10,950 bases of DNA from Dysgonamonadaceae bacterium (lineage in GTDB: Bacteria > Bacteroidota > Bacteroidia > Bacteroidales > Azobacteroidaceae). Numbering within the stretch: position 1 is the stretch's first letter; every line of letters begins with the position of its first letter. The position numbers and the translations under genes are program-made. The notes beneath the pieces are model-generated. The model saw only the letters and a program-made list of their open reading frames with translations, did no database searches and was not told the origin of the DNA. Of the stretch, positions 7,316 to 10,950 are shown piece by piece. Location of the stretch: positions 1 through 10,950 of the forward strand of contig JAIRRK010000104.1 of assembly GCA_031256015.1 (NCBI GenBank), in the 5' to 3' direction.

Positions 7316-8500
7316 TTATTTTGTTTTCAGATTGTCGATTGATTTTGCTATTCCCATTTCCAATCCGCGAAGTTCTGCAAGTCCGCGGAGCCGTCCTATG
7401 CAGGAATATCCGGGATATGTGTTTTTATGCAGGTCGTCGAGCATTTGATGTCCGTGATCGGGACGCATGGCGATGGAACGTTTTTCTCTTTGTTGCAGTA
7501 AAAAAAGTTGCTTCATCACATTGTACATATCCACATCTCCTTCGAGGTGATTGGCTTCATGGAAGTTTCCTTCTTCGTCTCGTTGCGTACTTCTCAGATG
7601 AACGAAGTGAATACGATTGCCGAGCCGTTCCACCATTCCGGGAAGGTCGTTGTCGGCTCTCACTCCGAACGACCCTGTACACAGGCATAACCCGTTCGAC
7701 GGATTAGGCACGGCTTCGACTAACTTGTTGAAATCTTCTTCCGTGCTTAATATCCGGGGAAGCCCCAGTATGGAATAGGGTGGGTCGTCGGCATGTATAA
7801 CCAGCTTCGCACCGACTTCGTCGGCTGTCGGTGTTACTTCTTTCAGGAAGTCTATCAGGTTTTTCCGTAGCTTATCGGCATCTATATCTTTATAACGATT
7901 CAATGCTTCCCTGATTTCCTTTTCCGTGAAACTCTCCTCCGCTCCGGGAAGTCCTTGCAGGATGTTTGCCGTGATTAGTTTCTTTTCGTCTTCCGACATA
8001 TTGTCGTACCGGGCTTTTGCTTTGGCGAGATCTTGCGGGGTATACTCTTTCTCTGCTCCCGGACGCTTCAATATAAATAAGTCGAAAGCCATGAAAGCTG
8101 CCCGTTCGAACCGTAAAGCTTTCGAACCGTCGGGCATTTCGTATGCCAGATTGGTTCGCGACCAGTCTAACACAGGCATGAAGTTGTATGTTATGATATG
8201 AATACCACATTCGGACAGGTTGCGGATACTTTCTTTGTACGTTTCGATGTACTTTCCGAAATCGCCCGTTTGCGTTTTAATGTGTTCGTGTACAGGAAGG
8301 CTTTCCACTACCGTCCATTTTAACCCCTTCTCTTCAATGATTTCTTTTCTCTTTGTAATTTCTTCGACCGTCCATATTTCACCGTTGGGAATATGATGCA
8401 GTGCCGTTACTATGCCGGTGGCTCCTGCTTGTTTTATATCGTTTAAACTGACCGGGTCTTGCGGTCCGTACCAACGCCATGTTTGTTCTACTAAATACAT
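7316..8500 (-). CDS. uxuA: D-mannonate dehydratase
   Basis: A 394-residue cytoplasmic dehydratase of the UxuA family, full length, converting D-mannonate to KDG and water with a divalent metal. Family landmarks run the whole length: [11 protein letters not shown] (33-43), [14 protein letters not shown] (105-118), [16 protein letters not shown] with H236, CTGSFG with C274, HFVHLRS with H301, and [11 protein letters not shown] with D348 and H349. The His/Cys/His/Asp set agrees with the Mn/Fe site of the family. It is the first gene of the minus-strand operon. Its substrate would come from the fructuronate reductase encoded divergently at 8735. The start is set by the promoter and a leader of about 60 nt. 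There is no clear Shine-Dalgarno sequence, which is normal for this phylum. Confidence 0.96.
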   Translation of the reverse strand: MYLVEQTWRWYGPQDPVSLNDIKQAGATGIVTALHHIPNGEIWTVEEITKRKEIIEEKGLKWTVVESLPVHEHIKTQTGDFGKYIETYKESIRNLSECGIHIITYNFMPVLDWSRTNLAYEMPDGSKALRFERAAFMAFDLFILKRPGAEKEYTPQDLAKAKARYDNMSEDEKKLITANILQGLPGAEESFTEKEIREALNRYKDIDADKLRKNLIDFLKEVTPTADEVGAKLVIHADDPPYSILGLPRILSTEEDFNKLVEAVPNPSNGLCLCTGSFGVRADNDLPGMVERLGNRIHFVHLRSTQRDEEGNFHEANHLEGDVDMYNVMKQLFLLQQREKRSIAMRPDHGHQMLDDLHKNTYPGYSCIGRLRGLAELRGLEMGIAKSIDNLKTK

Positions 8501-8539
8501 CGTTCTATCATTAAATGAAACTATTGATTTTAAGAAAAC

Positions 8540-8557
8540 TGACCGGTCGACCGATCA
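8540..8557. promoter_or_regulatory. 18-bp palindrome, candidate operator at the uxuA start site
   Basis: TGACCGGTCGACCGATCA is symmetric about 8548/8549 at 16 of 18 positions; only the 8543/8554 pair fails. The core CGGTCGACCG (8544-8553) is perfect. It falls about +3 to +20 relative to the predicted uxuA transcription start, a classic repressor position. A palindrome with a central CG suits a LacI-family regulator, while GGT-NN-ACC also resembles GntR-family ExuR/UxuR sites; the sequence does not decide between them. The uxuA leader RNA could instead fold here (see findings). No regulator gene is present in the window. Confidence 0.6.
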
Positions 8558-8565
8558 TTACTCTG

Positions 8566-8573
8566 CAAATGTA
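8566..8573 (-). promoter_or_regulatory. Predicted -7 element of the uxuA operon promoter
   Basis: On the minus strand these bases read TACATTTG, an exact match to the Bacteroidetes -7 consensus TAnnTTTG. A run of eight A (plus strand, 8573-8580) abuts it on the upstream side. No TTG lies at the expected 19-21 bp upstream spacing; the nearest is about 31 bp away, so the -33 side is weak. Transcription would start near 8560, giving a leader of about 60 nt. Confidence 0.55.
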
Positions 8574-8635
8574 AAAAAAAGATTTCGGATAAAGCGTATA
8601 ATTTCAATTTTAGCACTTTAATATTTGTAAGGTTC

Positions 8636-8666
8636 TTGCTAAATAAGAACATAATATATAATTTTG
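8636..8666 (+). promoter_or_regulatory. Promoter of the uxuB-type gene
   Basis: A -33 TTG at 8636-8638, a 20-bp spacer, and TAATTTTG at 8659-8666 match the Bacteroidetes promoter pattern (TTG, 19-21 bp, TAnnTTTG) exactly. Transcription would begin near 8672, leaving about 62 nt of A-rich leader before the start codon at 8735. The open frame could be extended back to 8636, but that TTG is better read as promoter than as a start codon. Confidence 0.7.
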
Positions 8667-8734
8667 GGGCCGATAACGATAAAATACAGTTGAAAGGCGA
8701 AATAATCATCAATCAAGCAATAAAGAAAAAAATT

Positions 8735-9550
8735 ATGACAGACATGTTTAGTATCAAAGGGAAAGTTGCCGTTATTACGGGAGCCGGCGGAGTGCTGGGC
8801 GGCAGTATTGCTCTCAGCTTATCGAAAGCGGGAGCTAAAATTGTGGTGTTGGATATACGTAAAGAAAATATAGACAGAAAGCTTGAAGAACTGAAAAAAC
8901 AAGGCGGCGAAGCTGTCGGTTTTGTTTGCGATGTATTGAATATGGATTCTTTGAAGGAAACCGCCGATAAAATCGTAGCTCAATGGAAGCAGATAGATAT
9001 ACTGATTAATTGCGCCGGAGGAAATGTTCCCGGAGCTACTTTGTTGCCCGACCAAACGATTTTCGATATGAAAATAGAAGACTGGGAGAAAGTAACTCAA
9101 CTGAATCAGACAGGGACAGTGTTTCCTTGCCTGGTATTCGGAAAAGTAATGTCGGAACGAAAAGAAGGGTCTATCATTACCATATCGTCCATGGCAACTT
9201 ATTCGGCTTTGACCAGAGTACCGGGGTATTCGGTCGCGAAAACCGGAATCAATATCTTTACCAAATGGATGGCTACCGAACTGGCTCAGAAGTTCGGCGA
9301 CGGAATACGAGTGAATGCCATCGCTCCCGGATTCTTTATCGGAGACCAAAATCGCGCCATATTAATTAATCCCGACGGCTCGTACACCGACAGAAGTAAA
9401 AAAGTGTTGGCCAAAACGCCTATGGGCAGATTCGGCGATATCAATGAATTGAACGGAATTGTACAGTTCTTGTGTTCTCCGGCCGCAAGCTTTATCACGG
9501 GAGCCATTATTCCTGTCGATGGCGGATTCAGCGCGTACAGCGGAGTTTAA
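8735..9550 (+). CDS. uxuB: D-mannonate oxidoreductase (fructuronate reductase), SDR/YjmF type
   Basis: I start this 271-residue protein at 8735 (MTDMFSIKGK) because the SDR fold begins here and the upstream part of the frame overlaps a good promoter; Met at 8744 is a close alternative. Cofactor motif TGAGGVLG is at 15-22, D40 ends strand 2 (NAD preference), CDV at 65-67, NCAG (92-95) replaces NNAG, and the catalytic S152, Y165 and K169 are present. IAPGFFIGDQNR and the C-terminal VDGGFSAYSGV resemble Bacillus YjmF/UxuB rather than the long-chain E. coli UxuB. The reaction would be NADH-dependent reduction of fructuronate to mannonate, feeding UxuA across the divergent promoter region. Another sugar-acid reductase activity is possible; context makes UxuB the best call. 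Confidence 0.82.
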   Translation: MTDMFSIKGKVAVITGAGGVLGGSIALSLSKAGAKIVVLDIRKENIDRKLEELKKQGGEAVGFVCDVLNMDSLKETADKIVAQWKQIDILINCAGGNVPGATLLPDQTIFDMKIEDWEKVTQLNQTGTVFPCLVFGKVMSERKEGSIITISSMATYSALTRVPGYSVAKTGINIFTKWMATELAQKFGDGIRVNAIAPGFFIGDQNRAILINPDGSYTDRSKKVLAKTPMGRFGDINELNGIVQFLCSPAASFITGAIIPVDGGFSAYSGV

Positions 9551-9581
9551 TATCATACATAATTCGTAATAAAGTAAAGGA

Positions 9582-10229
9582 ATGATGGATTTTCACTCTA
9601 TCGACTTCATCACAATTGCCGATTATCTGGGTACTTTCGCCTTTGCGATAAGCGGAATCAGATTGGCTTCGGCTAAGCATTTCGATTGGTTCGGTGCCTA
9701 TGTGGTGGGCATTGTAACCGCAGTCGGAGGAGGTACCGTCCGCGATGTTCTTCTCAACGTAACGCCGTTCTGGATGGAACAGCCTTCGTATCTGATTATA
9801 TCCGGATTGGCCCTCTTATTTGTAATCGTATTTCGGAAACAGACCATTCGACTGAATACGCCGTTTTTTATCTTCGACACGATAGGTTTGGGGCTGTTTG
9901 TCGTGGTGGGAGTGGTTAAAACAATCGATTACGGCTTTCCGATGTGGGTGGCTATTGTTATGGGAACAATTACAGGGTCGTTCGGAGGAATGATACGCGA
10001 TATTTTAATTAATGAAGAGCCTCTGATTTTCAGGAAAGACATCTATGCCTCGGCTTGTGTTTTCGGGGGGATTGCTTTTCAAATTTGTGTGTGGGTTAAT
10101 TTACCGCCCGGATTGTCGCAACTGATTGCCGCACTCATCATAATTATAACTCGACTTATAGCCGTGAAGTATCACATCAGTGTTCCCGTTCTGAAAGGAG
10201 AAGAGTCGGAGAATACATTCGAACGATAG
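9582..10229 (+). CDS. TRIC / UPF0126 membrane protein
   Basis: A 215-residue inner-membrane protein with about seven hydrophobic helices and an internal duplication. Each half carries the TRIC signature: VGGGTVRDVLL (48-58) and GSFGGMIRDILI (132-143). Bacterial members (YadS/YicG-like) form trimeric cation channels homologous to animal TRIC channels; for this protein that is inference from the family. Helices after residue 170 are followed by a short charged tail. Two consecutive ATG codons open the frame. AAAGGA at 9576-9581 touches the first, so the second (9585) has more natural spacing. It lies 31 bp after uxuB and 15 bp before queH, so it may share their transcript, with no obvious tie to uronate use. 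Confidence 0.9.
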   Translation: MMDFHSIDFITIADYLGTFAFAISGIRLASAKHFDWFGAYVVGIVTAVGGGTVRDVLLNVTPFWMEQPSYLIISGLALLFVIVFRKQTIRLNTPFFIFDTIGLGLFVVVGVVKTIDYGFPMWVAIVMGTITGSFGGMIRDILINEEPLIFRKDIYASACVFGGIAFQICVWVNLPPGLSQLIAALIIIITRLIAVKYHISVPVLKGEESENTFER

Positions 10230-10244
10230 ACAAATCGAAACGCG

Positions 10245-10796
10245 ATGGAAACCTTGTTGCTTCATACTTGTTGCGCTCCATGCTCGGCGGCCGTTATCGA
10301 ATGGCTGTTGAACAACGATATCCGGCCTGTTCTTTTCTTTTACAATCCGAACATTTATCCTTTGGAGGAATATGAAATTCGCCAAAACGAATTGAAAAGA
10401 TATGCCGCCGAATCGAATATCGAATTTATCGCCGGCGATTATCTTCATTCTTCCTGGACGGAAAACATAAAAGGATTGGAAAATCAACCGGAGCGCGGCG
10501 CCCGTTGCGCGGAATGTTTCAAAATGAGGTTGCTTGCAACTGCCGACACGGCTTCGCGGAAAGGAATCGCCCGGATAGCAACCACTCTCACCTCTTCCCG
10601 TTGGAAGAGTTACGAACAGGTAAGTCGAGCCGGACACTTGGCGGCGGCTTCTTTTCCCGATGTTACTTTCTTCGACAAGGACTGGAAAAAGAACGGTTTA
10701 TCCGAACGAAGAAGTGTTCTCCTGAAAGAAAACGGTTTTTATAATCAACAGTATTGCGGTTGCGAATTTAGTATTGGACTTAAGAGACTCTCTTAA
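10245..10796 (+). CDS. queH: Epoxyqueuosine reductase QueH
   Basis: A 183-residue protein of the former DUF208 family, now QueH, which reduces epoxyqueuosine to queuosine in tRNA and replaces the unrelated B12-dependent QueG. The full cysteine set is visible: LLLHTCCAPCS (C9, C10, C13), RCAEC (C88, C91) and YCGCEFS (C171, C173), expected to hold an iron-sulfur cluster and redox cysteines. FFYNPNIYPLEEYEIR (31-46) and the TTLTSSRWKSYEQV segment (113-126) are also typical. Length is normal for the family. It follows the TRIC gene by 15 bp and ends the plus-strand gene run; other queuosine genes are not in the window. Confidence 0.95.
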   Translation: METLLLHTCCAPCSAAVIEWLLNNDIRPVLFFYNPNIYPLEEYEIRQNELKRYAAESNIEFIAGDYLHSSWTENIKGLENQPERGARCAECFKMRLLATADTASRKGIARIATTLTSSRWKSYEQVSRAGHLAAASFPDVTFFDKDWKKNGLSERRSVLLKENGFYNQQYCGCEFSIGLKRLS

Positions 10797-10797
10797 G
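10779..10797. repeat. Perfect inverted repeat over the queH stop codon
   Basis: CTTAAGAG, loop ACT, CTCTTAAG: eight fully paired bases on each arm, with the queH stop codon TAA (10794-10796) in the right arm. It could form a hairpin at the end of the message, but the bases after it (GAAACAGCC) are not T-rich, so it is not a standard intrinsic terminator. Confidence 0.5.
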
Positions 10798-10950
10798 GAA
10801 ACAGCCGACAAAAGAGCCGTTGTATCCCGAGTTGCGCTTTCGTTTAAAAAATCACATCAATCAATTAAATCATACGAATCCCGGTTCAGACAAACACACA
10901 TTTTCCATAAAACCCGAAAAAAATCAAATTAGGCGTGAATTGTGAAAAGA
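10798..10950. other. Non-coding right edge, no feature identified
   Basis: About 150 bp follow queH. I find no convincing open frame, tRNA, TAnnTTTG promoter on either strand, or hairpin with a T tract. The segment becomes A-rich towards the window edge, as is common ahead of genes in this phylum, so a gene may start just outside. Confidence 0.4.

Noticed and set aside
8636..8734. 33-residue N-terminal extension of the uxuB-type protein starting at TTG 8636
   Set aside because: The TTG is the -33 element of an exact Bacteroidetes promoter, the extension has no SDR homology, and ATG 8735 directly precedes the fold.
10779..10797. Intrinsic terminator for queH
   Set aside because: Arms are perfect but no T tract follows on either strand, so it is listed only as an inverted repeat.

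Overview
The window looks like chromosomal DNA of a Bacteroidales bacterium (Bacteroides/Parabacteroides/Dysgonomonas-like; I cannot resolve the genus). The evidence is the protein families, the scarcity of Shine-Dalgarno sequences, and two promoters that fit the Bacteroidetes consensus (-7 TAnnTTTG, one with a -33 TTG). I see no tRNA, rRNA, CRISPR array, insertion sequence or transposase.

Left edge (1-676): the C-terminal part of a DUF1573-type Ig-like repeat protein on the + strand, cut by the window start and ending in a strong hairpin terminator.

Centre (763-8500, minus strand): a compact seven-gene run with gaps of 4-26 bp, in transcription order uxuA (mannonate dehydratase), kduI (5-keto-4-deoxyuronate isomerase), kdgK (KDG kinase), kduD (SDR dehydrogenase), eda (KDPG aldolase), an exuT-type hexuronate transporter, and then a single-chain fusion of a Vsr mismatch endonuclease with a Dcm-like C5-cytosine methyltransferase. 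The first six genes form a coherent uronate pathway. Mannonate (via UxuA) and unsaturated-uronate products (via KduI/KduD) converge on 2-keto-3-deoxygluconate, which KdgK phosphorylates and Eda cleaves to pyruvate and glyceraldehyde-3-phosphate. The methyltransferase fusion has no metabolic link to the pathway but starts only 6 bp after exuT.

Intergenic switch (8501-8734): divergent promoters for uxuA (minus) and a second SDR (plus). A near-perfect 18-bp palindrome sits at the predicted uxuA transcription start. It could be a repressor operator, or in the uxuA leader RNA a small hairpin followed by a U-rich stretch.

Right side (8735-10796, plus strand): a YjmF/UxuB-type fructuronate reductase, which supplies mannonate to UxuA, followed closely by a TRIC/UPF0126 membrane protein and QueH (epoxyqueuosine reductase). 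The last 154 bp hold no gene I can support. The hexuronate isomerase UxaC and any transcriptional regulator are absent from the window.

The most notable item is the Vsr-methyltransferase fusion: its architecture, the altered metal-site residues of its Vsr half, and its place at the end of a sugar-acid operon.
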